A stretch of 64,000 nt of DNA from Nitratireductor arenosus (GCF_009742725.1 NZ_WPHG01000001.1:1152001-1216000); one strand, 5' to 3'; shown: positions 26,133-35,277, counted from the stretch's first letter. Notes: generated by a model from the letters alone, not told the origin. Made by a program: numbers and translations.

Positions 26133-27209
26133 ATGAGAATTTCGGGTATCTGCACAGCCTTCACGGCGCTTCTTCTCGCCTCGACCGCGCAGGCCGAGAC
26201 AGAGGTGACGCTGCATTCGGGCCTGGGGCCGGCCGAGGGCGCAACGCTCGTCGACGTGTCGAAATACGAAGCGCGCCGCGACGGCGCCTACACGATCGGC
26301 TTTTCCAACGTTTTCACCGGCAACAGCTGGGTGGTGCAGCTGCTGGAAGAGGCCGCCTGGCGCGCCGAGCAGTTCCCGGAAATCGAGCGCTACATCGTGA
26401 CCGACGCCAATTTCGACCCCTCCAAACAGGTGGCCGACGTTGAGGATATGCTCGCCCAGGGCGTCGACGCGATCGTCATCAATCCGACATCGCCGGTGGC
26501 GATCGTTCCGGTGCTGGAAAAGGCCTATGATGCCGGCGTCGCCGTGATCATCGTGGCCGCCGACGCCGAGACCGACAAGGCGACCGTTCGCATTCTGGCC
26601 GATCAGGTCAAGTTCGGCCGCGACGGCGGTGAATTCCTCGCCGAGGCGATGGGCAACGAAGGCAAGGTGATCGCGCTGCGCGGCATTGCCGGCATATCCG
26701 TCGATACCGATCGCTGGGCCGGTGCGGAGGAAGTCTTCGCCAAGCATCCCGGCATCGAGGTTGTCGGCGAGGTCTATGCGCAATGGGCCTACGATCAGGG
26801 TCGTCAGGCCTGCGAGAGCCTCGCGCTCGCCCATCCGCAGATCGACGGCGTGTGGTCTTCGGGCGGCGCCATGACCCAGGCCTGCATCGAAGTCTTCAGC
26901 GAACTCGGTCGCGACCTCGTGCCCATGACCGGCGAAGCCAATAACGGCTTCTTCGGAGCCTGGAAAAAGAACCAGGACGCCGGCTTCGATTCGATCGCCC
27001 CGCAGAACCCGACCTGGATGGTCGCCGAGGGCGTCGCTGCGGCGGTGGCGGTGTTGAACGGCCAGGAGATCTATGCCGAATACAAAGTGGTCGCCGAGCC
27101 CTACACCTCCAAGGACCTGGACACGCTCTACCGTCCGGACCTGAACGATTCCTACTGGGTCGGCTCGATCCTGCCCGACGACAAGCTCAAGCAGCTTTAC
27201 GGCAACTGA
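26133..27209 (+). CDS. Sugar ABC transporter substrate-binding protein (RbsB-like)
   Basis: A 358-aa periplasmic binding protein. Signal peptide MRISGICTAFTALLLASTAQ with cleavage after AQA, then the periplasmic-binding-protein-4 fold: IGFSNVFTGNSWVVQLLEE, QVADVEDMLAQGVDAIVINP, GVAVIIVAADAE, hinge GRDGGEFLAEAMGNEGK and VWSSGGAMTQACIEV. A conserved Trp/Asp-rich binding cleft is typical of ribose/galactose-type pentose and polyol binders, but the ligand cannot be read from sequence. It is followed by a large intercistronic hairpin and then the ATPase, two permeases and two kinases. Confidence 0.92.
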   Translation: MRISGICTAFTALLLASTAQAETEVTLHSGLGPAEGATLVDVSKYEARRDGAYTIGFSNVFTGNSWVVQLLEEAAWRAEQFPEIERYIVTDANFDPSKQVADVEDMLAQGVDAIVINPTSPVAIVPVLEKAYDAGVAVIIVAADAETDKATVRILADQVKFGRDGGEFLAEAMGNEGKVIALRGIAGISVDTDRWAGAEEVFAKHPGIEVVGEVYAQWAYDQGRQACESLALAHPQIDGVWSSGGAMTQACIEVFSELGRDLVPMTGEANNGFFGAWKKNQDAGFDSIAPQNPTWMVAEGVAAAVAVLNGQEIYAEYKVVAEPYTSKDLDTLYRPDLNDSYWVGSILPDDKLKQLYGN

Positions 27210-27226
27210 GCCGCGCAACGTGTCAC

Positions 27227-27258
27227 CGGGCCGGACGGTCGCTCGACCGCCCGGCCCG
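27227..27258 (+). other. Intercistronic hairpin between binding protein and ATPase genes
   Basis: Stem CGGGCCGG/CCGGCCCG (8 bp), one mismatch, then CGGTC/GACCG with a GCTC loop. No U-tract, so it is not a classical terminator. Hairpins here commonly stabilise the upstream binding-protein mRNA and lower downstream expression. Confidence 0.6.
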
Positions 27259-27347
27259 TATCCTGTCCGGCGCGGCCGGATGTGCGGGCGGTGCAAACGG
27301 GCTATGGTCCCGAAAGTCGATCGCAATTCCCCGGCAGGGAAATGGCG

Positions 27348-28877
27348 ATGCAGCGAGGATGCGTGAAAGACGTCATGGCGGCCACCGCACCCCTGATCGA
27401 GGTCGAGTCTCTCAGCAAGTCTTTCGGGGCCGTGCGCGCGCTTCAGGACATGGCGCTCGCCGGTCATGCCGGCAAGGTCCATGCTGTCATGGGCGAGAAC
27501 GGCGCCGGCAAGTCGACGCTGATGAAATTGCTGTCCGGCGTGTTCCGACCCGATTCCGGCTCGATCAGACTGCGTGGCGCCGAAATGGCCTTTCATCATC
27601 CGCGTGACGCCCAAAAGGCGGGGATCTCGACGATCTTTCAGGAATTTTCCCTGCTGCCCAACCTGTCGGTCGCGGAAAATCTCTTCCTGGGGCGGGAACG
27701 CGAGGGCGGACGCAGGCTTGGCGCCGCCGAGATCCGCCGCCGCACGCGCGAGGCGCTCGCCGCGCTCGACCTGCGCATCGATCCGGACCGGCGCGTCGGC
27801 TCGCTGAGTGTCGGTCACCAGCAGATGGTGGAAATCGCCAAGGGCGTGCTCGCCGATGCATCGGTCTTCATCTTCGACGAGCCGACGGCGGCACTCGCCT
27901 CGCATGAGGTCGAGACGCTGTTCGCGCTGATCCGCCGCCTTGCCGGCAACGGCAAAGTCATCTTCTACATCTCGCATCGCCTGAGCGAGATCTTCGCCAT
28001 TTGCGACGACATCACCATCATGAAGGACGGTCGCTTCGTACGCACCGTCGCGACCGTCGAAACCGATGTCGACGAAGTCATCCAGGGTATGGTCGGCCGG
28101 CCGATCGAGGAACTGTTCGAGCCGCGCGCCGAAACCCTCGGTCCGGTGCTGCTTAAGGCCGAAGCTCTGGTCGGGGAGGCGGCGCCGAAGCCGCTTTCGC
28201 TCGAAATCCGGGCGGGCGAGATCGTCGGCATCGCCGGTCTCGAGGGCCAGGGCCAGCAGGAGCTGATGCGGCTGATCGCAGGCTTCGCCCCGGCGCGCGC
28301 CGGCGTCCTGACGCTCGCCGACAGGCGTATCGAAGGCCTGTCCGCCCGGCGCCGGATGGCAGCCGGCATCGGTTTCGTGCCGGAAAACCGCAAGGATGAC
28401 GGCCTGTTTTTGTCGCTCGACATCGGCGCCAACATGGCCACGGCCGAGATCGCGCGGCGCCGGCTGTTCGGCTGGGTGCCGGGGATGGGCGCGCGCACCG
28501 CCGAGATCATGCGCCAGCTTGCCGTCAAGGCGCCCGACGCCCGCACGCCGGTCGTCGATCTCTCCGGCGGAAACCAGCAGAAGGTCGTGCTCGGTCGCTG
28601 GCTGATGGCCGGTGCCCGCGTGCTTCTGTGCGAGGAGCCGACCCGCGGCGTCGATGTCGGCGCCAAGCGCGAGATCTATCGCCAGTTGCGCAATTTCGCC
28701 GGCCAGGGCCGCGGCGTGCTCGTCACCTCGCGCGAATTGCCGGAGTTGATCGGCTTGTGCGACCGGCTTCTCGTCATTCGCGACGGCGAACTTGTGGCCG
28801 AGACGATGGCGCACGAGGCAAGCGAGGACGACTTGCTGCGCAGCGCGCTGCCGGTTGCCGAAAGCGAGGCGGCATGA
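27348..28877 (+). CDS. Sugar ABC transporter ATP-binding protein (RbsA-like, two NBDs)
   Basis: A 509-aa tandem ATPase. First domain: VESLSKSFGAVRAL, Walker A MGENGAGKSTLMKLLSG, TIFQEFSLLPNLSVAENLFL, signature LSVGHQQMVEIAKG, Walker B FIFDEPTAAL. Second domain: degenerate Walker A IAGLEGQGQQELMRLI, IGFVPENRKDDGLF, signature LSGGNQQKVVLGRWL, Walker B LLCEEPTRGVDVGAK. This is standard for carbohydrate-uptake class 2. ATG 27348 is chosen because AGGGA lies seven bases upstream; ATG 27375 and GTG 27363 are alternatives. The stop overlaps the first permease start (ATGA). Confidence 0.94.
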   Translation: MQRGCVKDVMAATAPLIEVESLSKSFGAVRALQDMALAGHAGKVHAVMGENGAGKSTLMKLLSGVFRPDSGSIRLRGAEMAFHHPRDAQKAGISTIFQEFSLLPNLSVAENLFLGREREGGRRLGAAEIRRRTREALAALDLRIDPDRRVGSLSVGHQQMVEIAKGVLADASVFIFDEPTAALASHEVETLFALIRRLAGNGKVIFYISHRLSEIFAICDDITIMKDGRFVRTVATVETDVDEVIQGMVGRPIEELFEPRAETLGPVLLKAEALVGEAAPKPLSLEIRAGEIVGIAGLEGQGQQELMRLIAGFAPARAGVLTLADRRIEGLSARRRMAAGIGFVPENRKDDGLFLSLDIGANMATAEIARRRLFGWVPGMGARTAEIMRQLAVKAPDARTPVVDLSGGNQQKVVLGRWLMAGARVLLCEEPTRGVDVGAKREIYRQLRNFAGQGRGVLVTSRELPELIGLCDRLLVIRDGELVAETMAHEASEDDLLRSALPVAESEAA

Positions 28878-29854
28878 GCGCGCTGCCCGCCGAACCCGTC
28901 CGCGCCGGCCTGCTCGCGCGGTTCCGCCAGGACGCCTTCTGGTATCGCCAGCGCGGCGCGGTGCTGTCCTTTGCCGTGCTGGCCGCGATGCTGGCGCTCG
29001 TGGCGGCCGTCGTTCCGGGAACCTTCTATTCCGCGACCAACCTGTCCAATCTCGCCGGCCAGCTCGCGCCGCTGTTTCTGGTTTCTCTCGGCCAGACCTT
29101 CGTGCTGCTGGGCGCCGGGTTCGACCTGTCGGTCGGCGCGGTAATCTCGCTGTCCTCGGCGATCCTGACGCTCGACCTTGCCGATCCGGTCAAGATCCCG
29201 CTCGCCTTCGCCGCCGCCGCCACGGTCGGCCTCGTCAATGGCTGGGGCTGCGTTCATCTGCGCGTCCATCCGATCATCATGACGCTGGCGACCAGCTCGA
29301 TTGTCCAGGGGCTGGCGCTGATCCTGCTGCCGACCCCCGGCGGCGCCGCGCCCGGCCTGCTCGTCCAGCTGGCCTCCGGCACGTTCATGGGCCTGCCGGC
29401 CGGCTTCTACTGGATCGTCGCCGGCACGGCCGCCGCGATCTGGCTCGTCCACGGCACGACCTATGGCGTGCGTCTTTACGCGACCGGCCAGAACCCCCAG
29501 GCGGCGTGGATGAGCGGCATCGAGGCGCCGCGGATCCGCATCCTGACCTATGTCATCTCGTCGCTGATGGCCGCGCTTGCCGGCGCCTACCTCACCGGCC
29601 GGCTCGCCTCCGGCGATCCCAATGTCGGCAGCGCGCTCGGCCTCGACAGCGTCTTGGGCGCCGCGCTCGGCGGCACGCTGCTTTCGGGCGGCGTCGGCGG
29701 GCCGATCGGCACCATCGCGGGCGTGCTCATTATCGGCGTGCTCAACAACGGTCTCAATCTCGCGGGCGTGTCGCCCTATTACCAGTTCGTGGTGAAAGGA
29801 TCGATGCTGGTGCTCGCCGTCAGCCTGTTCCGCCGCAAGGAGGCCGGGCTTTGA
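28874..29854 (+). CDS. Sugar ABC transporter permease 1 (RbsC-like)
   Basis: A 326-aa inner-membrane protein with about 8-10 helices. Diagnostic motifs are FLVSLGQTFVLLGAGFDLSV, the BPD_transp_2 signature with the cytoplasmic loop, VGLVNGWGCVHLRVHPIIMT and ATGQNPQAAWMSGI. It forms a heterodimer with the next gene product. The 4-bp overlap with the ATPase stop and a TTGA overlap with permease 2 show strong coupling. The use of two different permeases is typical of polyol, erythritol-type and Lsr-type importers rather than RbsC homodimers. Confidence 0.92.
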   Translation: MSALPAEPVRAGLLARFRQDAFWYRQRGAVLSFAVLAAMLALVAAVVPGTFYSATNLSNLAGQLAPLFLVSLGQTFVLLGAGFDLSVGAVISLSSAILTLDLADPVKIPLAFAAAATVGLVNGWGCVHLRVHPIIMTLATSSIVQGLALILLPTPGGAAPGLLVQLASGTFMGLPAGFYWIVAGTAAAIWLVHGTTYGVRLYATGQNPQAAWMSGIEAPRIRILTYVISSLMAALAGAYLTGRLASGDPNVGSALGLDSVLGAALGGTLLSGGVGGPIGTIAGVLIIGVLNNGLNLAGVSPYYQFVVKGSMLVLAVSLFRRKEAGL

Positions 29855-30780
29855 AACGCATCCTCACCGCCCTTCCGCCGGCCCTGTGGGGCCTGGCCGC
29901 GGTCTGCGTCTTCGCGGCCTTCACCCAGCCGCAATTCCTGTCGCTGCCCTTCCTGATGATCCTGTTGCGCCAGGCGGCGCCGCTCGGCATCGTCGCGCTC
30001 GGCCAGACCTTCGTCGTCGCCAACCGTTCGCTCGACCTGTCGGTCGGGGCCACCATCGCCTTCGTCAACCTGATCGTCGCCCACGCCATGTGGAACGGCT
30101 ACCCGCCGGCGCTGGTCATCGCGATCGCCTTGTCGGCCGGCCTGGTCATCGGGCTGGTCAACGGCGTGCTCGTCACGGTCCTGCGCGCCTCCGCGGTGGT
30201 GGTCACGCTCGGCACGGCGGCGATCATCACCGGCATCGGCTTCATCTATTCGGGCGGGGCGCCGGGCAACGCCATGCCGGACATAATCAAATGGCTCGGT
30301 CGCGGCCGCATCGGCATGGTTCCGGTCTCCGGTCTGGTCTGGGCCGCCTTCGGTATCGTCGCCTTCGTCCTGCTGCGCCGGCTGACCCTCGGCCGTTACA
30401 TCTTCGCCGCCGGCGACAATCCCTCCGCCGCCACCTATTCCGGCATCCCGGTCAACACCACGCTGCTGATTTCGCATGTGTTGAGCGGACTGTTCGCCGC
30501 CAGCGGCGGGCTGCTCCTGTCCGGCCTCGTCGGCGTCGGCTCGCTCAATCTCGGCGCCGATTACATCTTGAGCTCGATCGCAGCGGTGATTCTCGGCGGC
30601 GCGGTCTTCGGCGGCGGCGCCGGCGGCGCCATCGGCACCATGCTCGGCACCGCGCTCCTGGTGATGGTGCTCAACCTGCTGACCGTCTTCGGCGTCGACC
30701 AGCCGGGCAAGCTTATCGTGCAGGGCTTGGTGATCGCCGTCGCCGCCGTGATCTACCAGCAGGGCCGCCGCGGTGGCTGA
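29851..30780 (+). CDS. Sugar ABC transporter permease 2 (RbsC-like)
   Basis: A 309-aa paralogue of permease 1: LGIVALGQTFVVANRSLDLS, GLVIGLVNGVLVTVLRASAV, AAGDNPSAATYSGI and ADYILSSIAAVILGGAVFGG. It starts with TTG 29851 directly overlapping the upstream stop, with AAGGAGG seven bases before it. It ends with an 8-bp overlap into the first FGGY kinase, showing that importer and kinases are one transcription and translation unit. Confidence 0.92.
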   Translation: MKRILTALPPALWGLAAVCVFAAFTQPQFLSLPFLMILLRQAAPLGIVALGQTFVVANRSLDLSVGATIAFVNLIVAHAMWNGYPPALVIAIALSAGLVIGLVNGVLVTVLRASAVVVTLGTAAIITGIGFIYSGGAPGNAMPDIIKWLGRGRIGMVPVSGLVWAAFGIVAFVLLRRLTLGRYIFAAGDNPSAATYSGIPVNTTLLISHVLSGLFAASGGLLLSGLVGVGSLNLGADYILSSIAAVILGGAVFGGGAGGAIGTMLGTALLVMVLNLLTVFGVDQPGKLIVQGLVIAVAAVIYQQGRRGG

Positions 30781-32248
30781 AACACTCACGCTCGGGATCG
30801 ATTTCGGCACCTCCGCCGTCAAGGCGGTCGCGCTCGACGCCGCAGGCGGCGTCCGCGCGCTCGCCAGCGCCGCCTACCAGACGGACAAGCCGGCGCCCGA
30901 CCGCGCCGAGCAGGACCCGCAGGACTGGTGGCGGGGGCTCGGCGAGGTCTCCCGCACCGTCATGGCCGCGATCGGCACCGCCGGGATCGGCGCGATCGGC
31001 CTGTCGGGCCAGTTGAACGGCATCGTGCTCGTCGATAGATCAGGCGCGGTGCTGCGCCCGAGCCTGATCTGGCTCGACCAGCGCTGCGCCGAGGAGACGG
31101 CGGAGCTCGAGACGCGTCACGCCGGCCGGCTCGCCGAGACCGCGTCCTCGCCGATCTCGCCGATCGCAGTGCTGCCCAAGCTGCAATGGCTTGCCCGCCA
31201 CGAGCCCAAGACCATGCGGCGGACGGCGCGGGTTTTCCAGGTCAAGGATTACATCTTGTGGCGGCTGACCGGCGTGGCCGCGACCGAGGCCAACGAGGCC
31301 TCGGCCACGCTGCTGATGGATCTCGGCCGCCGTGCCTGGGTGGACGATCTGGTCGACCTGGCCGGGCTTGCGCCGGCCCAGCTTCCGCCGATCCGTCCTT
31401 CCGCCGCCGTCGCCGGCCATGTCCACGACGCCGCGGCGTCCGCAACCGGCCTGCCGGCGGGCGTGCCGGTCGTGCCGGGCTCCGGCGACACCGGCGCACT
31501 CGCCGTTGGCTGCGGCGCCTACGAGGCCGGCGTCGCCGCCGTCACGCTGGGCACTGCCGGCCATGTCGTGGCCGCGGCACCCAATCGCGGGCCGGGCGCT
31601 GTCAACGGGCTCTGGCGCATGGCCCATGTCAGCGCCGACCGCGAGCTCTGGCTCGGACTGATCCCGGCCGGTGGCCTGTCGATCGCCTGGCTGCGCAACC
31701 TGGCCGCCGGTTTCGGCGGCGCGGCGACGGGTTTCGAGGCGCTGGAGCGCCTGCTTGCCGCCGCGCAAGCGGGGTCGGCCGGTGCGACATTCCTGCCTTT
31801 CCTGGAAGGCGCCGGCACGCCATGGAACGATCCCCAGCGTCTGGCCGGCTTCGCCAATCTCAACGTCACCCATGGCGCGGCCGAGCTGGTGCGCGCCGTC
31901 TATGAAGGTGTCGCCTTCAATATCCGCGCCTGTCTCGACGCCTTCGAGGCGGCGGGCGTCGGCCTCTCGCGTATCCATCTCGCCGAGGGCGGCGCCAGTT
32001 CGCCCGCCTGGTGCCAGATCATCGCCGACGCGCTCGACCGTGATGTCCATGTCGTGGCCGAGCGCGACACTTCGGCGGTCGGCGCCGCGATCCTGGCGCG
32101 GGCGGCGATCGAGAAGGCCGATCTCGCGGCGATCGTGGCGCGGTCGGTGCGTATCGAGCGCGTCCACCGGCCCGAGCCCGCCCATCGCGCGGCGATGGAC
32201 GCGGCCTGGCGGCGTTTTTGCCGTCATGCGGGAGGGGCGGTTGAATAG
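30773..32248 (+). CDS. FGGY-family carbohydrate kinase 1 (xylulokinase-like)
   Basis: A 491-aa sugar kinase with the two-domain FGGY fold: phosphate-1 motif LGIDFGTSAVKAVALD (7-22), LSGQLNGIVLVD with the catalytic-side Asp nearby in IWLDQRC, adenosine motif LAEGGASSPAWCQIIADALD and GTAGH/PGSGDTGALAVG. The LSGQLNG segment is like XylB (LSGQMHG), so D-xylulose or a related ketopentose/ketose is a reasonable guess. GTG start inside the permease 2 stop. No xylose isomerase is present, so the substrate is probably imported as a ketose or polyol derivative or made by the adjacent hydrolases. Confidence 0.9.
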   Translation: MAETLTLGIDFGTSAVKAVALDAAGGVRALASAAYQTDKPAPDRAEQDPQDWWRGLGEVSRTVMAAIGTAGIGAIGLSGQLNGIVLVDRSGAVLRPSLIWLDQRCAEETAELETRHAGRLAETASSPISPIAVLPKLQWLARHEPKTMRRTARVFQVKDYILWRLTGVAATEANEASATLLMDLGRRAWVDDLVDLAGLAPAQLPPIRPSAAVAGHVHDAAASATGLPAGVPVVPGSGDTGALAVGCGAYEAGVAAVTLGTAGHVVAAAPNRGPGAVNGLWRMAHVSADRELWLGLIPAGGLSIAWLRNLAAGFGGAATGFEALERLLAAAQAGSAGATFLPFLEGAGTPWNDPQRLAGFANLNVTHGAAELVRAVYEGVAFNIRACLDAFEAAGVGLSRIHLAEGGASSPAWCQIIADALDRDVHVVAERDTSAVGAAILARAAIEKADLAAIVARSVRIERVHRPEPAHRAAMDAAWRRFCRHAGGAVE

Positions 32249-33746
32249 CCGGCTCTATATCGGCCTCGACGCGGGCACCTCGCTGACCAAGGCCGCCATC
32301 TTCGATCTGGACGGTCGCGAGCTGGCGGTCGCGGAGAAACCGACCGCCGTACAGCGGCCGCGGCCGGGCTGGAGCGAGATCGATCCCGGCGAGGCCTGGG
32401 CCGCGGCTGTCGAGGTCATCGCCGGCGTCGTGCGCGACAGCGGCGTCGACCCCGGCTCGATCGGCGGCATCGGGCTTTCGGCCGCCATGGTCGGCGCCTG
32501 GGTGCTGGACCGGCACGGCCGGCCGCTGCGGCCCGCGATCACCTGGGAAGACAGCCGCGCGCAGGCGCTGATCGACGAGCACGTCGCCGCCGACTCGGCC
32601 TTTCTCAGCCGCATCTTCGCCTCCTCCGGCTCGGTCATGCAGCAGGGCTGCACCCTGCCGGTGATGGCCTGGCTTGCCCGCCACGAGCCGGCCGTGCTGG
32701 CGCGCGCCGCCCATGTGCTGAGCTTCAAGGACTATCTCAGGCTGCGCATGACGGGCCGGATCGCCACCGACCGCAGCGAGGCGGCGGTGGTGCCGGGCTC
32801 GGCACGCGAGCGAAACCGTTCCGAGGCGATGATCGCCCTTTTCGGCCTTGCCGACCACGCGCATTTGCTGCCGCCGGTCGCTGATTCGGAGACCTTTCTC
32901 GGCGGGCTGACGGCCGAGGCCGCCGCCCTGACCGGTCTGCGCCCGGGGCTGCCGGTCGCCATCGGCGCCGGCGATGTCGCGGCGACCGTGATCGGCGCGG
33001 GCGGGCTTGCCGCCGGCACCGCCACCGCCGTGCTCGGCACTGCCTGCATGGTCGGCGTCACCCATGATCGCCCGGTGTTCGAGCCGGCCGATATCGGGCT
33101 GTTGTTCACCCTGCCCGGCGATCGATGGTACCGGGCGATGCTCAACGTCGCCGGCACGCTCAATCTCGACTGGGCCTTTGCCACGCTCGCGCCCGAGCTT
33201 GCTTCGCGCCCGGACCGTTTCGCCGCGCTCGACCGCATGTTGGAGACGACGCCGCCCGGCGCGCACGGCCTGACCTATCTTCCTTATCTGTCCGACAGCG
33301 GCATCATCGCGCCGCGCGTCGATCCCGCCGCGCGCGCCCAGTTCAGCGGTCTGACCCCGCGCCATGACCGCGCCTGCCTGTTCCGCGCCGTCGTCGAGGG
33401 TGTGGCCTTCGCCATGCTCGACCTTCTGGAGGCGCTGTCCTTCGACGGGGAACGGCTGGTTCTGACCGGCGGCGGGGCCAAGAATCCGCTGTGGGCACAG
33501 ATGATCTGCGATCTCGTCGCGCGGCCGGTCGAGGTTCCGCGGGGATCGCAGTTCGGCGCGCGCGGCGCGGCGCTGCTTGCCGCCACCGCCGCCGGAGAGT
33601 TCACCACCGTCCACGCCGCGTCCGCCGCCTTTTCCGGCCTTGCCCGCCGCTTCGAGCCCGAGCCGGCCCGGCGCGCGGCGCTGATGCCGGCTCTGGAGCG
33701 CTATCGCGCCGCGCGCGACAGGCTGTTGCGGGCGTCCGGAGCCTAA
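32241..33746 (+). CDS. FGGY-family carbohydrate kinase 2
   Basis: A second, distinct FGGY kinase of about 501 aa: YIGLDAGTSLTKAAIFDLDG, GIGLSAAMVGAWVLDRHG, catalytic-region TWEDSRAQ, FKDYLRLRMTGRIATDRSEA, AIGAGDVAATVIGAGG and VLTGGGAKNPLWAQMICDL. TTG 32241 is selected as start: GGAGGGG precedes it and it overlaps kinase 1 by 8 bp; an ATG at 32226 lacks an RBS. It differs from kinase 1 throughout, so the two are unlikely to be redundant. It resembles the L-xylulose/erythritol/glycerol-kinase branch, without a specific match. Last gene of the block. Confidence 0.9.
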   Translation: MNSRLYIGLDAGTSLTKAAIFDLDGRELAVAEKPTAVQRPRPGWSEIDPGEAWAAAVEVIAGVVRDSGVDPGSIGGIGLSAAMVGAWVLDRHGRPLRPAITWEDSRAQALIDEHVAADSAFLSRIFASSGSVMQQGCTLPVMAWLARHEPAVLARAAHVLSFKDYLRLRMTGRIATDRSEAAVVPGSARERNRSEAMIALFGLADHAHLLPPVADSETFLGGLTAEAAALTGLRPGLPVAIGAGDVAATVIGAGGLAAGTATAVLGTACMVGVTHDRPVFEPADIGLLFTLPGDRWYRAMLNVAGTLNLDWAFATLAPELASRPDRFAALDRMLETTPPGAHGLTYLPYLSDSGIIAPRVDPAARAQFSGLTPRHDRACLFRAVVEGVAFAMLDLLEALSFDGERLVLTGGGAKNPLWAQMICDLVARPVEVPRGSQFGARGAALLAATAAGEFTTVHAASAAFSGLARRFEPEPARRAALMPALERYRAARDRLLRASGA

Positions 33747-33848
33747 GCCGGCGCCCGCGGCCCGGAATCGATGTGAATCGACCTGACTTTGGTCTACTCT
33801 GCGCTGGATCTCGTAGAAATGCGCAGCGTGCTCACCGGACACCAGACC

Positions 33849-35222
33849 ATGGATGCCAAGCCGGCTCCCTTCATCCCGCCCGCGCCGAAGCCGCGGACCA
33901 AGCCGCCCTCGACGCTGCAGATGATGCGGATCGTCTATAAGAACCCGCTCGAACTGTGGGGCGAGCCCTCCTACAACGAAAAGTGGATTTCGATTTCCAC
34001 CGGTATCGGCGGGCCGCTGGTGATCGCCAACGACCCGCGCCTCATTCGCCATGTGCTGGTCGACAACGCCAGGAACTACAAGATGGCGCGGGTGCGCCAG
34101 AAAATCCTGCGCCCGATCCTGCGCGACGGCCTGCTGACGGCCGAGGGCCAGGTCTGGCGGCGTTCGCGCAAGGCGATGGCGCCGGTCTTCACGCCGCGCC
34201 ACATCCATGGCTTCGCCGCGCCGATGCTGGCCAGGAGCGAGGCCTTCGCCACCCGCTACGAGGACAACGCCGGGCCGGTCGACATCGCCCGCGACATGAC
34301 GATGCTGACCTACGACATTCTGGCCGAGACGCTGTTTTCCGGCGAGATCGCCGGCGAACCCGACAATTTCGCGCGCCAGGTCGACCATCTGTTCGAGACC
34401 ATGGGCCGGGTCGATCCGCTCGACCTTCTGGGCGCGCCCGACTGGCTGCCGCGCTTCACCCGCATTCGCGGCCGCAAGACGATGGCCTTTTTCCGCCAGA
34501 TCGTCGCCGAGACGATGGCGATGCGCAAGCAGCGCATGGCCGACGATCCCGATGGCGTGCCGAACGATTTCCTGACCTTGCTGCTGCGCGCCGAGGGGCC
34601 GGACGGTCTCGGCGCGGCCGAGATCGAGGATAACATCATCACCTTCATCGGCGCCGGCCACGAGACCACCGCCCGGGCGCTGGGCTGGACGCTTTATTGC
34701 CTCGCCGAAGCGACCTGGGAACGCGACAGGGTCGAGGCGGAGATCGATGCGGTTCTTGCCGCCGAGCCGGATCCGGCCGCGTGGCTCGACAAGATGCCGG
34801 CGACCCGCGCCGCCTTCGAGGAGGCGATGCGGCTCTACCCGCCGGCCGCCTCGATCAGCCGCGAGGCGGTCGAGCCGGACCGCTTCGAGGATCTGGAGAT
34901 CGTCAAGGGCGCGCAGATCCAGGTCATGCCGTGGACGATCCACCGCCACCGCAAGCTGTGGGACCAGCCCGAGGCCTTTTTGCCGGAGCGGTTCCTGCCG
35001 CAGAACCGCGAGCGCATCGACCGTTATCAATATCTGCCCTTCGGCGCCGGGCCACGGGTGTGCATCGGCGCCAGCTTCGCCATGCAGGAGGCGGTGATCG
35101 CGCTCGGCGTGCTGTTGTCGCGCTACCGCTTCGATACGGTCGCCGGAACCAGGCCGTGGCCCGTGCAAAAACTCACCACCCAGCCCGAGGGTGGGCTGCC
35201 GATGCGAGTTTCCCGGCGCTGA
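33849..35222 (+). CDS. Cytochrome P450
   Basis: A 457-aa soluble bacterial P450. I-helix oxygen-binding motif FIGAGHETTARALGW, ExxR in AFEEAMRLYPPA, the PERF region in FLPERFLPQ and the heme-binding loop YLPFGAGPRVCIGASFAMQE with the axial Cys. The N-terminus, FIPPAPKPRTKPPSTLQMMR, has no membrane anchor. This subgroup is widespread in rhizobia as an orphan gene without its own ferredoxin or reductase; the substrate is unknown (fatty acids or hydrocarbons in relatives). ATG 33849 is chosen; upstream in-frame ATGs extend into the intergenic region. Nothing suggests co-transcription with the kinases 102 bp upstream. Confidence 0.92.
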   Translation: MDAKPAPFIPPAPKPRTKPPSTLQMMRIVYKNPLELWGEPSYNEKWISISTGIGGPLVIANDPRLIRHVLVDNARNYKMARVRQKILRPILRDGLLTAEGQVWRRSRKAMAPVFTPRHIHGFAAPMLARSEAFATRYEDNAGPVDIARDMTMLTYDILAETLFSGEIAGEPDNFARQVDHLFETMGRVDPLDLLGAPDWLPRFTRIRGRKTMAFFRQIVAETMAMRKQRMADDPDGVPNDFLTLLLRAEGPDGLGAAEIEDNIITFIGAGHETTARALGWTLYCLAEATWERDRVEAEIDAVLAAEPDPAAWLDKMPATRAAFEEAMRLYPPAASISREAVEPDRFEDLEIVKGAQIQVMPWTIHRHRKLWDQPEAFLPERFLPQNRERIDRYQYLPFGAGPRVCIGASFAMQEAVIALGVLLSRYRFDTVAGTRPWPVQKLTTQPEGGLPMRVSRR

Positions 35223-35277
35223 CGCCGCACCGGGGGACCGCGGGCGCCAGGGCCGGGCTGATCGAATCGGCGGCCGG

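Noticed and set aside
26025-28814. Minus-strand open frame of over 900 codons antisense to the sugar ABC genes
   Set aside because: Low-information His/Gly/Arg-rich translation without any domain; a shadow of the binding protein and ATPase genes.
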